A DNA stretch of 39,754 nucleotides from an uncultured Lachnobacterium sp. (GCA_937889225.1 CALAST010000076.1:1-39754), one strand, 5' to 3'; numbered from the stretch's first letter, positions 25,443 through 34,729 are shown. The notes: generated by a model not told the origin, from the letters alone. Made by a program: numbers and translations.

Positions 25443-27419
25443 ATGATTCCACAAGCGAGAAAATTACTTGATTTAATGTCGAATAAGAACGTTACCTTTT
25501 TTATTCCACCATATCAACGAAATTATGAGTGGACAGATGAACAATGTAAGATATTTATGGATGATGTAATCAAAACATGCGAAAAAAATCTTATGGGAAA
25601 ATTGGAAGAACATTTTTTTGGTTCTCTTACTTATTTTCAAGATGAAACACCATTTGGACAACCCGATAAATTGGTACTGATTGATGGACAACAAAGAATT
25701 ACAACATCTATGTTATTTTTGGTTGCGATGAGAGATTTGATGGATAATGAGAATGTAAAAAAGTTTATAGATTCCAGCTATTTAAAAAATGACAATGTGG
25801 AAGGAGAAAATGAATATAAAATAAAATTAAAACAAGTTGAAACAGACTGGGTTGCATATAGAAATATTATATTATCTGAACCATTGACAGATAAAGAAAA
25901 AGATTCAGCCGTATATAGAAATTATAAATATTTTATAAATAAACTTTCTGAATATAAGAATAATGGAAATAACCTTGATTCATTAATTGATAAAGGATTG
26001 AATAAATTTAGTGTTATTACGATTGAATTGCAACCGAAAAATGAGTGGGAAAATCCGCAAGAAATTTTTGAATCTATGAATTCACTTGGAAAGCCATTAT
26101 CTTTAGCTGACCTTGTGCGTAATTATCTTCTTTTAGGATTAGATGCTAATACACAAACTAATTTGTATAATAAATATTGGTTAAAAATAGAAGAAATACT
26201 TCCACATAAGGTATCAGATTTTATTCGTGATTATATGCAGGGATTATCAAAACACTCTTATCCAAAAGCATCAGACTCTAATCATAAAATATTATATAGT
26301 TCATTTAAAGAAATTTTTAAGGGATGTAATTCGGCTTCTTTACTTAAAGATTTATCAGAATATGCATCTATATATTCGTATATTGTAATGGATGTATCCT
26401 GTGGAAGTAAAATGATTGATTCAAAATTGAGAGACCTTAGAAAAATAAATGTAACTACAGCATATTCATTTTTATTGATGCTTATGCGAGCTTGGGAAAA
26501 GCAACAATTTACAGAAAAAGAAATAGTGGATATTTTAGATGCGTTTCGTATTTATTGTTATAGAAGGAGACTTCTTGCAATTACTTCTGCGGAAAATAAG
26601 GCTTTTCCTGTTTTAGTGCTTCAAATACCGGAACTTGTAGAAGCACAAGATAAGGGATTGAAAACATTTGAGATATTGTCATTACAAGAAAATAATCTTC
26701 GACTTCCAAATGATATAGAACTTAAAAGATATATTGAAACTATGAATTTTTATAATTTTAAATATTGTAAATTGTATTTAGCTTTAATAGAAGAAGCACT
26801 AACCAAAAGCAGACCGGAACTTACAGATGAAAATCTTCAGATAGAGCATATTATGCCACAAAAATTAAGTGAAAATTGGATGGAAGCGTTGGGTGTTAAT
26901 TATGAAGCCATTCACCAAGAGAATGTACATAATATTGGTAATTTGACATTAATTCGTCATAACAAAGAATTAGGAAGGAAACCTTTTACAGAAAAGAAAG
27001 AAATTTATGAGAATAATGCAGGACTTCAGATTGCACGTACACAGATAACCAATAATGATGTATGGAATGAAGATACAATAAAAAAACGAGCAAATTGGAT
27101 AATAGGGTTCTTGTTACAAAAGGTATTACCAATTCCGGAACAAATGAGAAAGACAAATAATTTTAAAACAAAAGAAGGTAGACATCTTTCCTTTCAAGAA
27201 CTTCAACTAATAGGATTAGATATTACATTTGTACCGGAGCCTTCTTTTATAGCTCATGTTATTTCAGATAAAGAAGTTGAATTTGAAGGGAAAAAGTGGA
27301 AATTATCGCCATTAACTAAGGAAATTCAAACAAGACGAGGAGTTGTAAATCAATCAGGAGCATATAGGGGAGCACAATATTGGTCTTATGATGGGATTAA
27401 ATTATCAGATATTCTTTGA
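25443..27419 (+). CDS. DUF262-DUF1524 (GmrSD-like) nuclease with RAMA/DUF4357-like C-terminus
   Basis: 658 residues. The N-terminal DUF262 domain has FFIPPYQRNYEWTDEQ (19-34), DGQQRITT (81-88) and MNSLGKPLSLADLVRNYLL. A DUF1524 HNH-type nuclease domain follows with IEHIMPQ (H469) and HNIGNLTLIRHNKELGRKPF (N500 region), so the nuclease residues look intact. The last 80 residues (EVEFEGKKWKLSPLTKEIQ ... GAYRGAQYWSYDG) resemble RAMA/DUF4357 domains, which are associated with adenine methylases. DUF262/DUF1524 pairs cut modified DNA in GmrSD. ATG 25443 follows AGGAG at 25431-25435, one base after the preceding stop; an earlier in-frame ATG at 25359 overlaps the upstream gene and is rejected. Confidence 0.87.
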   Translation: MIPQARKLLDLMSNKNVTFFIPPYQRNYEWTDEQCKIFMDDVIKTCEKNLMGKLEEHFFGSLTYFQDETPFGQPDKLVLIDGQQRITTSMLFLVAMRDLMDNENVKKFIDSSYLKNDNVEGENEYKIKLKQVETDWVAYRNIILSEPLTDKEKDSAVYRNYKYFINKLSEYKNNGNNLDSLIDKGLNKFSVITIELQPKNEWENPQEIFESMNSLGKPLSLADLVRNYLLLGLDANTQTNLYNKYWLKIEEILPHKVSDFIRDYMQGLSKHSYPKASDSNHKILYSSFKEIFKGCNSASLLKDLSEYASIYSYIVMDVSCGSKMIDSKLRDLRKINVTTAYSFLLMLMRAWEKQQFTEKEIVDILDAFRIYCYRRRLLAITSAENKAFPVLVLQIPELVEAQDKGLKTFEILSLQENNLRLPNDIELKRYIETMNFYNFKYCKLYLALIEEALTKSRPELTDENLQIEHIMPQKLSENWMEALGVNYEAIHQENVHNIGNLTLIRHNKELGRKPFTEKKEIYENNAGLQIARTQITNNDVWNEDTIKKRANWIIGFLLQKVLPIPEQMRKTNNFKTKEGRHLSFQELQLIGLDITFVPEPSFIAHVISDKEVEFEGKKWKLSPLTKEIQTRRGVVNQSGAYRGAQYWSYDGIKLSDIL

Positions 27420-27440
27420 TAGTGTAAAGAAGAAAAGGAA

Positions 27441-28514
27441 ATGAAAAATATGATTAAAAAATTGTTTGATTTTTGTATAGGAAATCCACCGTATCAACAA
27501 GAACAAGAATCGGTTGATATTGAAGGGTCACAAAAAAATTATGCCCCTCCTGTTTATAATATTTTTATGGATAATGCTTATAAAGTAGCAAAAAGAGTTG
27601 AACTTATTCATCCAGCACGTTTCTTATTTAATGCAGGTTCAACTCCAAAATCATGGAATGAAAAAATGTTAAATGATACGCAATTTAAAGTTTTAAAATA
27701 TGAGCCAGATAGTAATAAGGTTTTTCCAGGTCTATCATCACCTATTAAAGGTGGTGTTGCAATTACTTATCATGATGATACTCAAGAATTTGGACCTATT
27801 ATTGCATTTGCACAATATCCAGAAGCAAATACTGTTGCACATAAAGTGAATAATCGTGATGATTTTATTAGTTTATCAAGTATTGTTTATTCAAGAACAG
27901 CGTATCGTTTGACTGATAAAATGCATCAAGTTTATCCAAATGCAATAAGTAAACTGAGTAAAGGTCATGCTTATGATATGGCTTCAAATATTTTTGAGCG
28001 TCTTCCTGAAATATTTTTTGAGTCAGAACCTAAAGATGGATTCCAATATATTAAAATATTAGGTAGAGATGGGAGTAAAAGAAAATATAAGTTTATTCGA
28101 CGTGATTTTGTAAATAATGTTGATAATATGACTTATTATAAAGTTCTTGTTCCACAAGCAAACGGTAATGGTACTTTTGGTGAAACGATTAGTCAACCCG
28201 TTATTGAAGAACCAAATGTTGGTAATACGGAGACGTTTATTAGTATAGGTAAATTTGAACTGAAAACAGAAGCGGAAGCACTATGTAAATATATTTCTAC
28301 AAAATTTGCAAGAACTTTGTTAAGTGTTTTAAAAGTGACTCAAAATGGAAATAAGCCAGTTTGGAAAATGATTCCACTTCAAGATTTTAGTACACTCTCC
28401 GATATCGACTGGTCAAAATCAATCCACGAAATAGATTTACAGCTGTATCATAAATATAATCTTAGTAAAGAAGAAATTGACTTTATTGAAACAAATGTTA
28501 AGGAGATGGTGTAG
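27441..28514 (+). CDS. Eco57I-type adenine methylase C-terminal half, starting at NPPY
   Basis: 357 residues that begin almost exactly at methylase motif IV: FDFCIGNPPYQ, with NPPY at residues 15-18. The rest follows the Eco57I/TaqI-like pattern: PPVYNIFMDNAYKVAKRVELIHPARFL, a central target-recognition-like region (YYKVLVPQANGNG; ETFISIGKFE) and the family's C-terminal ending NLSKEEIDFIETNVKEM. There is no motif X or SAM-binding motif I. The missing front half lies at the C-terminus of the next gene's product. The start may be ATG 27441 or 27450. The last codons carry AAGGAG, which serves the next gene immediately after the stop. Confidence 0.85.
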   Translation: MKNMIKKLFDFCIGNPPYQQEQESVDIEGSQKNYAPPVYNIFMDNAYKVAKRVELIHPARFLFNAGSTPKSWNEKMLNDTQFKVLKYEPDSNKVFPGLSSPIKGGVAITYHDDTQEFGPIIAFAQYPEANTVAHKVNNRDDFISLSSIVYSRTAYRLTDKMHQVYPNAISKLSKGHAYDMASNIFERLPEIFFESEPKDGFQYIKILGRDGSKRKYKFIRRDFVNNVDNMTYYKVLVPQANGNGTFGETISQPVIEEPNVGNTETFISIGKFELKTEAEALCKYISTKFARTLLSVLKVTQNGNKPVWKMIPLQDFSTLSDIDWSKSIHEIDLQLYHKYNLSKEEIDFIETNVKEMV

Positions 28515-31500
28515 ATGGCAATGAAAAAAATTAAATTACAAACTGCCAAGAAAGTTATTCCAATGATTTATGCCTATACAACTCCTGAAATTAAGCGTCA
28601 TGATGGTTGGATTAAAATTGGTTATACAGAACAGGATGTAGATGTAAGAATTGCCCAACAAACCCATACAGTAGATGTGGAATATAAGGAAGAATGGCGA
28701 GGAACTGCTATTTTTGATGATGGTTCGGGAGATGTTTTTCGTGATACTGATTTTCATGCATATTTACGAAAAAATGGTGTAGAAACTAATAAATCAAAGA
28801 AGAATGAATGGTTTCATATTAGTGGACCGGAATCTAGGGGGATGTTCTTTGAATTTAAATCAAATAGAGGGATTTTAAAAGCAACATCTAGGGCAATTCC
28901 ATATTCACTTAGAAAAGAGCAGAATGAGGCTGTTGAGAAAACATTTGATTATTTTATGTTGCATAAAAATGGGGAATTTCTTTGGAATGCAAAGCCAAGA
29001 TTTGGAAAAACAATTTCTGTATATGATCTTTGTAAAAAGTTAGATGCAAAGAAAGTTTTAATTGTTACAAACAGACCTGCAATTGCTAATTCTTGGTATG
29101 ATGATTATGTGAAATTTATAGGACGTGAATCAGAATATTTTTTTGTAAGTTCTGTGGATGCTTTAAAGAATAAACAAGATGTAATTTCTATGGAGAGTTA
29201 TAAGCAAGATGAAAAATCGAGAATTTCTAAAGGACTTTCTCCTATGAAAATGATTTATTTTTTATCTTTACAAAAAATGAAACGCTCTTGTTTTTTTGGT
29301 GGAGATTCTGATGATTTAAAAGATATTGCTTATACAGAATGGGATATTTTAGTAATTGATGAAGCACATGAGGGTGTAGATACTTATAAAACAGATATTG
29401 CATTTGACCATGTAAAACGAAAATATACGCTTCATCTTTCAGGAACTCCTTTTAAAGCATTAGCTAATGATAAATTTCCAGCAAATGCTATCTATAACTG
29501 GACTTATGCAGATGAACAGAAAGCAAAGCGTGAATTTATCAAATCTGATGGTATAGAAAATCCGTATAGAAATATGCCACAGTTGAATATGTTTACTTAT
29601 CAGATGTCTGAGATTATAAAAGAAGAACTTGACCGTGGAATGGAACTAAATGGTGAATCTGTTGAGTATGCATTTGATTTAAATGAGTTTTTTGCTACGT
29701 CTGAAAATGGTCGTTTTATACATAATAATGCAGTAGACCGTTTTTTAGATGCTATGGTTTTACAAGAAAAGTTTCCATTTTCAACACAAGAACTTCGTAA
29801 TGAATTAAAACATACATTATGGATGTTAAATCGAGTTGATAGTGCGAAAGCACTTGCAAAAAAGTTAGAAAAACATGATATATTTAAAGAGTATAAAATT
29901 ATTCTAGCAGCAGGAGACGGTCGTATGAATGAAGAAGACGGTATAAAGAAATCATTTGACCGTGTAACAGAAGCAATTGAAAATTATGATAAAACGATTA
30001 CACTTACAGTAGGACAACTTACTACAGGTGTAACGATTCCTGAATGGACAGCAGTATTTATGCTTTCAAATATTAAAAGTCCGGCACTTTATATGCAGGC
30101 AGCTTTTCGTGCACAAAATCCTTGTTTGTTTTCAAATGGTAAAGAATTTTATCGAAAGCAAAATGCATATATATTCGATTTTGACCCGGCAAGAACACTT
30201 ATTATTTTTGAAGAATTTGCAAATGACTTATGTGCAGATATTTCATCGGGTAAAGGGGATAGAGGAAAGAGAGAAGAACATATTCGTGAACTTTTGAATT
30301 TTTTCCCAGTTATCGGCGAAGATGAAAATGGTGAAATGATTCCGTTAGATGCCGAAAAAGTTCTTTCTATTCCACGCAAAATTAAGTCAAAAGAAGTTGT
30401 AAGACGTGGATTTATGAGTGATTTTCTTTTCCAAAATATTAGTAATGTATTTCATGCACCACAAGAAGTAATTGATATTATTACTACGATTGCACCAGCA
30501 AAAGCTCCTGTACCTCTTACAACAAATATGGAAAGAGAACTTTCATTAAATAAAGAAGGTGAAGTGGAATTATCTAATGATATTATAATTGGGACAGCAG
30601 TTACAACTTTTGGTGAAAAGATATTTGGTGATGTGACAAATAAAGTGGAACAGGTTTTAGATAAGGTTACACCTAAAGATACGCACTCAGATACAGTTTC
30701 TTATTTAGATGTTTTAAAGGATACTTTTCATACAGATGTAACAAATCGTATTATGGAGACAGCTTCGGAAAAATATGGTTCTGATATGTCTAAGTCAACA
30801 AAAAATGCCTTAGAAAGAAAACTTAATTCAGAAGTTGATGTTATGTTTAATCGTGCATTTGAAGACCTGCAAATAAAGAAAAATCGTTTAGAATCTGATA
30901 TGAAAGATGCATTAGATACTGCAACGAAAAAAGAAGCAGTTGAAATAAAAAAGCATTTTGCAGAAAAGAAAGAACAGATTGTAGAAGCTTTTAAGGAAAC
31001 TGTAAGTAAGTCTGTGGAAGATATGGTTCAATCTGCGGAAGAAGAAGTTATCAGACGAGTAGAAACAGATAAAAATGAGGCTAAGAAACGTACAATAGAA
31101 GATGGTATTAAAGACCATTTGCGTGGTTTTTCAAGATCCATTCCATCATTTTTAATGGCTTATGGTTCAGAGGGCGAAATTACATTAGAGAACTTTGATA
31201 CTATTATTCCAAATGAAGTATTTATTGAAGTGACGAGTATTACATTAGAACAGTTTTGTTTTCTTCGTGATGGAGGAACGTATATAAATGCCGAAACTGG
31301 AAAAGAGGAACAGTTTAAAGGACATCTTTTTGATGAGCTTGTTTTTAATGATTCGGTAAAAGAATTTTTAAGGTTAAAGAAACGTCTTGCAGATTATTTT
31401 GATGAAGAAAGTGTAGAGGACATTTTTGATTATATTCCACCACAAAAGACAAACCAAATATTTACACCGAAATGGGTTGTAAAAGATATGGTTGACCGTT

Positions 31501-31874
31501 TAGAAAAAGAAAATCCGGGATGTTTTGATGAACCAAATCATACATTTGCTGACCTTTATATGAAATCAGGAATGTATATTGCGGAGATTGTAAAACGATT
31601 ATATCAAAGTGAACAAATGAAGATTTTATATCCAGATAGTAAAGATAGACTGAAACATATTTTTGATAAGCAGGTATTTGGACTTGCTCCAACAGAGATT
31701 ATTTATCGTATTACATTAAGTTATATTCTTGGGTTTACAGATGAAATTAATATTGATAATCATAATATAAGGTTATGTGATGCACTTCAATATGCAAAAG
31801 AAGGTACTCTTGAAGAAAAATTAGTAGAGTTCTTTGGTTCTAAACTAATAGATACTAACGATAAAAATAAATAG
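28515..31874 (+). CDS. GIY-YIG nuclease / SF2 helicase / methylase front-half fusion
   Basis: 1119 residues. Residues about 17-103 are a T5orf172/Mug113-like GIY-YIG domain (IYAYTTPE; WIKIGYTEQDVDVRIAQ; NEWFHI). Residues about 125-560 are a superfamily 2 helicase with an unusual Walker A, NAKPRFGKT (158-166), DEAH (282-285), SGTPFK (309-314) and QAAFRAQNP (528-536). Residues about 700-870 are charged and coiled-coil-prone. Residues 981-1095 form a methylase front half: QIFTPKWVVKDM (motif X), FADLYMKSGMY (1011-1021, degenerate motif I), VFGLAPTEIIYRITL (motif II area) and NIRLCDAL (motif III). It ends before NPPY. This architecture recalls Type ISP or Type III restriction enzymes but is split. 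Confidence 0.85.
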   Translation: MAMKKIKLQTAKKVIPMIYAYTTPEIKRHDGWIKIGYTEQDVDVRIAQQTHTVDVEYKEEWRGTAIFDDGSGDVFRDTDFHAYLRKNGVETNKSKKNEWFHISGPESRGMFFEFKSNRGILKATSRAIPYSLRKEQNEAVEKTFDYFMLHKNGEFLWNAKPRFGKTISVYDLCKKLDAKKVLIVTNRPAIANSWYDDYVKFIGRESEYFFVSSVDALKNKQDVISMESYKQDEKSRISKGLSPMKMIYFLSLQKMKRSCFFGGDSDDLKDIAYTEWDILVIDEAHEGVDTYKTDIAFDHVKRKYTLHLSGTPFKALANDKFPANAIYNWTYADEQKAKREFIKSDGIENPYRNMPQLNMFTYQMSEIIKEELDRGMELNGESVEYAFDLNEFFATSENGRFIHNNAVDRFLDAMVLQEKFPFSTQELRNELKHTLWMLNRVDSAKALAKKLEKHDIFKEYKIILAAGDGRMNEEDGIKKSFDRVTEAIENYDKTITLTVGQLTTGVTIPEWTAVFMLSNIKSPALYMQAAFRAQNPCLFSNGKEFYRKQNAYIFDFDPARTLIIFEEFANDLCADISSGKGDRGKREEHIRELLNFFPVIGEDENGEMIPLDAEKVLSIPRKIKSKEVVRRGFMSDFLFQNISNVFHAPQEVIDIITTIAPAKAPVPLTTNMERELSLNKEGEVELSNDIIIGTAVTTFGEKIFGDVTNKVEQVLDKVTPKDTHSDTVSYLDVLKDTFHTDVTNRIMETASEKYGSDMSKSTKNALERKLNSEVDVMFNRAFEDLQIKKNRLESDMKDALDTATKKEAVEIKKHFAEKKEQIVEAFKETVSKSVEDMVQSAEEEVIRRVETDKNEAKKRTIEDGIKDHLRGFSRSIPSFLMAYGSEGEITLENFDTIIPNEVFIEVTSITLEQFCFLRDGGTYINAETGKEEQFKGHLFDELVFNDSVKEFLRLKKRLADYFDEESVEDIFDYIPPQKTNQIFTPKWVVKDMVDRLEKENPGCFDEPNHTFADLYMKSGMYIAEIVKRLYQSEQMKILYPDSKDRLKHIFDKQVFGLAPTEIIYRITLSYILGFTDEINIDNHNIRLCDALQYAKEGTLEEKLVEFFGSKLIDTNDKNK

Positions 31875-31940
31875 ATAAATAGAAAATGATGAGAGAAACA
31901 ACATGAGTATAGCTAAAACTAAGAGAAGAAGGTATTTGTT

Positions 31941-32636
31941 ATGATGATTAGTCCTGAAGCATATTATGAAAGGAATTTAAAAGGAAAAAATGAAAAGCAA
32001 CTTTTATCTGCTATTCGTGGGTTGAAAAATGAAATAGGGCATTTAAAAAATGTAATAGAACATCCAAATTATGGAAATGAGCTAACAATCCGTCCAAGTG
32101 AAAGCGTTAGAATAAGTTGTATTCGTGAATATCTTGCTTATGCTATTCAGAAACTTGAAGAAATGGGTGGAACTTATCAGCCATCAAAAGCAGAAAGAAA
32201 AGTAATTAATTTTCAGAATAATCTCGTATATGTATCAAAAATTACTTTTGAAATGGGTGGATTCTTTGATGGAATGACAAAGTATGTATTGGAATTTAAT
32301 GAAAATGAAGTTTTATTTACATCCTCAAAATTCGATTTAATTTTAGATGAAAAAGTAATAGAGAAAGATGAAATAATGTACTTACTTTCTCGTCTTCATA
32401 TTGGAGAATGGAAAAAATACTATGACCCTAAAAGATTTAGGTATGATGTATTAGATAGAATACAATGGAGTGTGATTTTTGAATATTCTAACGGTCACAA
32501 AAAAGAAAAATTTGCGGGAAGTAATGATTATCCGTATAATTTTAACGAATTTATGGATATTTTTTGTTTAGATAATGTAGAAATTCCAATTATAAAATTA
32601 AAAGTTTTAAGGAGAACAGAATGCACATTTGGGTAG
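31941..32636 (+). CDS. Conserved hypothetical protein
   Basis: 231 residues, function unknown. The N-terminal half is helical (YYERNLKGKNEKQLLSAIRGLKNEIGHLK; SVRISCIREYLAYAIQKLEEMGG). The C-terminal half is beta-rich (LVYVSKITFEMGGFFDGMTKYVLEF ... LSRLHIGEWKKYYDP ... NDYPYNFNEFMDIF). Similar proteins occur in Clostridia genomes, recognised by pattern only. No catalytic motif or membrane segment is visible. It starts 66 bases after the helicase gene, with a second in-frame ATG one codon later, and its end overlaps the ATPase gene by 16 bases, so the two are probably translationally coupled. Confidence 0.65.
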   Translation: MMISPEAYYERNLKGKNEKQLLSAIRGLKNEIGHLKNVIEHPNYGNELTIRPSESVRISCIREYLAYAIQKLEEMGGTYQPSKAERKVINFQNNLVYVSKITFEMGGFFDGMTKYVLEFNENEVLFTSSKFDLILDEKVIEKDEIMYLLSRLHIGEWKKYYDPKRFRYDVLDRIQWSVIFEYSNGHKKEKFAGSNDYPYNFNEFMDIFCLDNVEIPIIKLKVLRRTECTFG

Positions 32637-34012
32637 GCGTAGAAAATTTTGCAAAAATTGAGAGTGCCAAAATTTGTATTAATAATTACACAGTTTTAGT
32701 TGGTCAAAATAATAGTGGTAAAACGTTTTTAATGCAGCTTGTACAAGGAATTAGTAATAAGTTAGCATATTATATTGATGAAGTAACTATGAATAAATTG
32801 TTAGTGGGTACAAATGGTATATTTAAAGAATATAGTATAAATCCTGCAAATCTTTCTATATTAGTTGAATGTATTAATGAAAAATTGGCTTTACAAAAAG
32901 AAAATATTGTGAAAGAAATCTTTGGAAAAGATATTCCAATAGAAAAATTATATATTGATATGTCATTAGAGGATGATATTTCTTATAAATTTTCAATATT
33001 TGATTCAAATTTAGGAAAAGAGGAAACAGATAAAGAGTTTTATAATGGAGAGATGACAAAACTTGCAAGTCAATTTATTGAAAATAAAGAGAAAACGGAA
33101 ATTGGATGTATTGTAGCAAGATTAAATGCGACAGAAAGAACAATTAACCTTATTTCATTATATAGTGAAATAAAAAATGATGAAATAAGTATATTAAAAA
33201 AATCATTATCTTCTATTATTGGAAATGATAGTTTATTTTTACCTGCTTCAAGAACTGGCTTACTTTTATTATATAGAGAATTTTTTGCAAATAAGAAAGA
33301 TGAACAAATTTCATTTACAATTAGAGATGGTAAATTAATAGAAAATAAAGATAATTCTGCAAATTTAACAAAACCAGTATATGAATTTTTACGCTTTTTG
33401 CAGATATATTCAGAAAATGAAGATATTGATAAAGAATTTAAAGAAGAATTAATATTTTTTGAAGAACATTTAATAGAAGGGCATATTAGTGCAAATAAAC
33501 AAGGGAGTTTTTTCTATAATTCTAAAGATGGAAATAGTAAAGTGCCTATGTATTTAGCTTCTTCTATGATTAACGAAATAGTCCCCTTAGTGTTAGCAAT
33601 TACGTCTCAAAAGGTATATGATAGGCTTATTATTGATGAAGTAGAGGCAAGTTTACATCCACAAAAGCAGTTAGAATTAGTTCGTTTCTTAAATCGATTA
33701 AATAACAAAGGCATGAAATTTATTCTTAGTACGCATAGCGATACTTTTGTTTCTAAATTGAATAATCTTTATGTATTATCGGAAATAGTGAAAATAAAGG
33801 GAGAAGGTATTTTAAAACACTTTAATTTGGAAAAAGAAGATTTGATTGCTACAGAAAATTTGTTTGTATATGAAGTTGTAAATCAGCCAAATGGAAAAAG
33901 TATTGTAAATGAAATTAAGGGAAATCCAAAAACAGGATATCCATTTGATTTATTTGCAAGTTCTGCGATGCACATTTATGATGAGGCAATAAAATTAGGA
34001 GAAATACAGTAA
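32621..34012 (+). CDS. AAA/ABC-type ATPase (OLD/RecF-like, without Toprim)
   Basis: 463 residues. The protein opens MHIWVGVENFAKIESAKI, typical of AAA_15/AAA_21 proteins, with Walker A GQNNSGKT (28-35), Walker B and D-loop in LIIDEVEASLHPQ (about 335-347) and the H-loop ILSTHSDTF (about 368-376). The region between is helical, as in SMC-like or OLD-like ATPases. No Toprim nuclease domain follows, unlike true OLD nucleases. The next gene starts directly at its stop codon and encodes a nuclease-like protein, suggesting a two-component ATPase-effector complex as seen in several phage defence systems. The function is inferred from context. Confidence 0.82.
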   Translation: MHIWVGVENFAKIESAKICINNYTVLVGQNNSGKTFLMQLVQGISNKLAYYIDEVTMNKLLVGTNGIFKEYSINPANLSILVECINEKLALQKENIVKEIFGKDIPIEKLYIDMSLEDDISYKFSIFDSNLGKEETDKEFYNGEMTKLASQFIENKEKTEIGCIVARLNATERTINLISLYSEIKNDEISILKKSLSSIIGNDSLFLPASRTGLLLLYREFFANKKDEQISFTIRDGKLIENKDNSANLTKPVYEFLRFLQIYSENEDIDKEFKEELIFFEEHLIEGHISANKQGSFFYNSKDGNSKVPMYLASSMINEIVPLVLAITSQKVYDRLIIDEVEASLHPQKQLELVRFLNRLNNKGMKFILSTHSDTFVSKLNNLYVLSEIVKIKGEGILKHFNLEKEDLIATENLFVYEVVNQPNGKSIVNEIKGNPKTGYPFDLFASSAMHIYDEAIKLGEIQ

Positions 34013-34729
34013 ATGATTAAAATTAATATTGTGCTATATAATTCGCAGAAAAAGATTGAAAAAAGCAAATTATATAAGGTAAGTGGCAATTGTACAGTCC
34101 AGTTTATTGAAGAACAGAAATTTGGAAAAGATATTGTAAATTTGGAATATCATTTAGAAGATGAACAATATGGAATATATGCAAATGAGTATAGAAGACC
34201 GGATACATTAAAAGATGGAGGAAAGGTAGCTGATATCTTGGCATGTGTGGTAGATGAACAAAAAAAAGAAATATATACTTATATTTTTGATGTAAAAAGA
34301 AATATTTCTGCATTTAGTGACGATTTGTCGAAAGAAAGTGCAATGATAACTGCAATAAAAGAAGTACGTGATTTTATAAAGCAACTTCATGCAGAAATAT
34401 TACATAAAGAATCATTTTTGTTATATTACAAAGATGATGGATATAAAGAAAATATGAAATTGGGAATTGTAACATCAAGTTTTGAACCTGAAAAATTTAA
34501 GGCAGTAGCTGAGAAACTTGAAAATTTAATGACAAAAGAAGACGATAGTGTTCCATCATTGGTAAGGATGAAATTAAAAAATAATTTGAGACCTTATGTA
34601 ACGGAAATTGAACCTTTGTATAATTTTTCAGAGAAAAAAATAGTTATCAGAGATAATGTATATCCATTATATATATTTACTTTGCAAAAAATAAATGAAA
34701 CAGATTATGAGGCAAATATAAAATTATAG
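34013..34729 (+). CDS. Putative PD-(D/E)XK-like effector partner of the ATPase
   Basis: 238 residues, family not recognised. A possible restriction-endonuclease-fold core is visible: KVADILACVVDEQ (D74), then KEIYTYIFDVKRN with D93-x-K95, giving a D...DxK arrangement on two predicted beta-strands, preceded by a helix-rich N-terminus. The remainder contains helix ESAMITAIKEVRDFIKQLHAEI and later beta segments. ATG 34013 is contiguous with the TAA of the ATPase gene, so the two are almost certainly co-translated. The nuclease role is a hypothesis from this motif and the neighbourhood only. Confidence 0.6.
   Translation: MIKINIVLYNSQKKIEKSKLYKVSGNCTVQFIEEQKFGKDIVNLEYHLEDEQYGIYANEYRRPDTLKDGGKVADILACVVDEQKKEIYTYIFDVKRNISAFSDDLSKESAMITAIKEVRDFIKQLHAEILHKESFLLYYKDDGYKENMKLGIVTSSFEPEKFKAVAEKLENLMTKEDDSVPSLVRMKLKNNLRPYVTEIEPLYNFSEKKIVIRDNVYPLYIFTLQKINETDYEANIKL

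Noticed and set aside
30109..31118. Several 60-120 codon ORFs antisense to or out of frame with the helicase gene (and similarly over other long genes)
   Set aside because: They lack ribosome binding sites and sensible composition; they are shadows of the real gene.
32621..34012. Calling the ATPase an OLD-family nuclease
   Set aside because: No Toprim domain (E...DxD) follows the ATPase; the protein ends soon after the H-loop.
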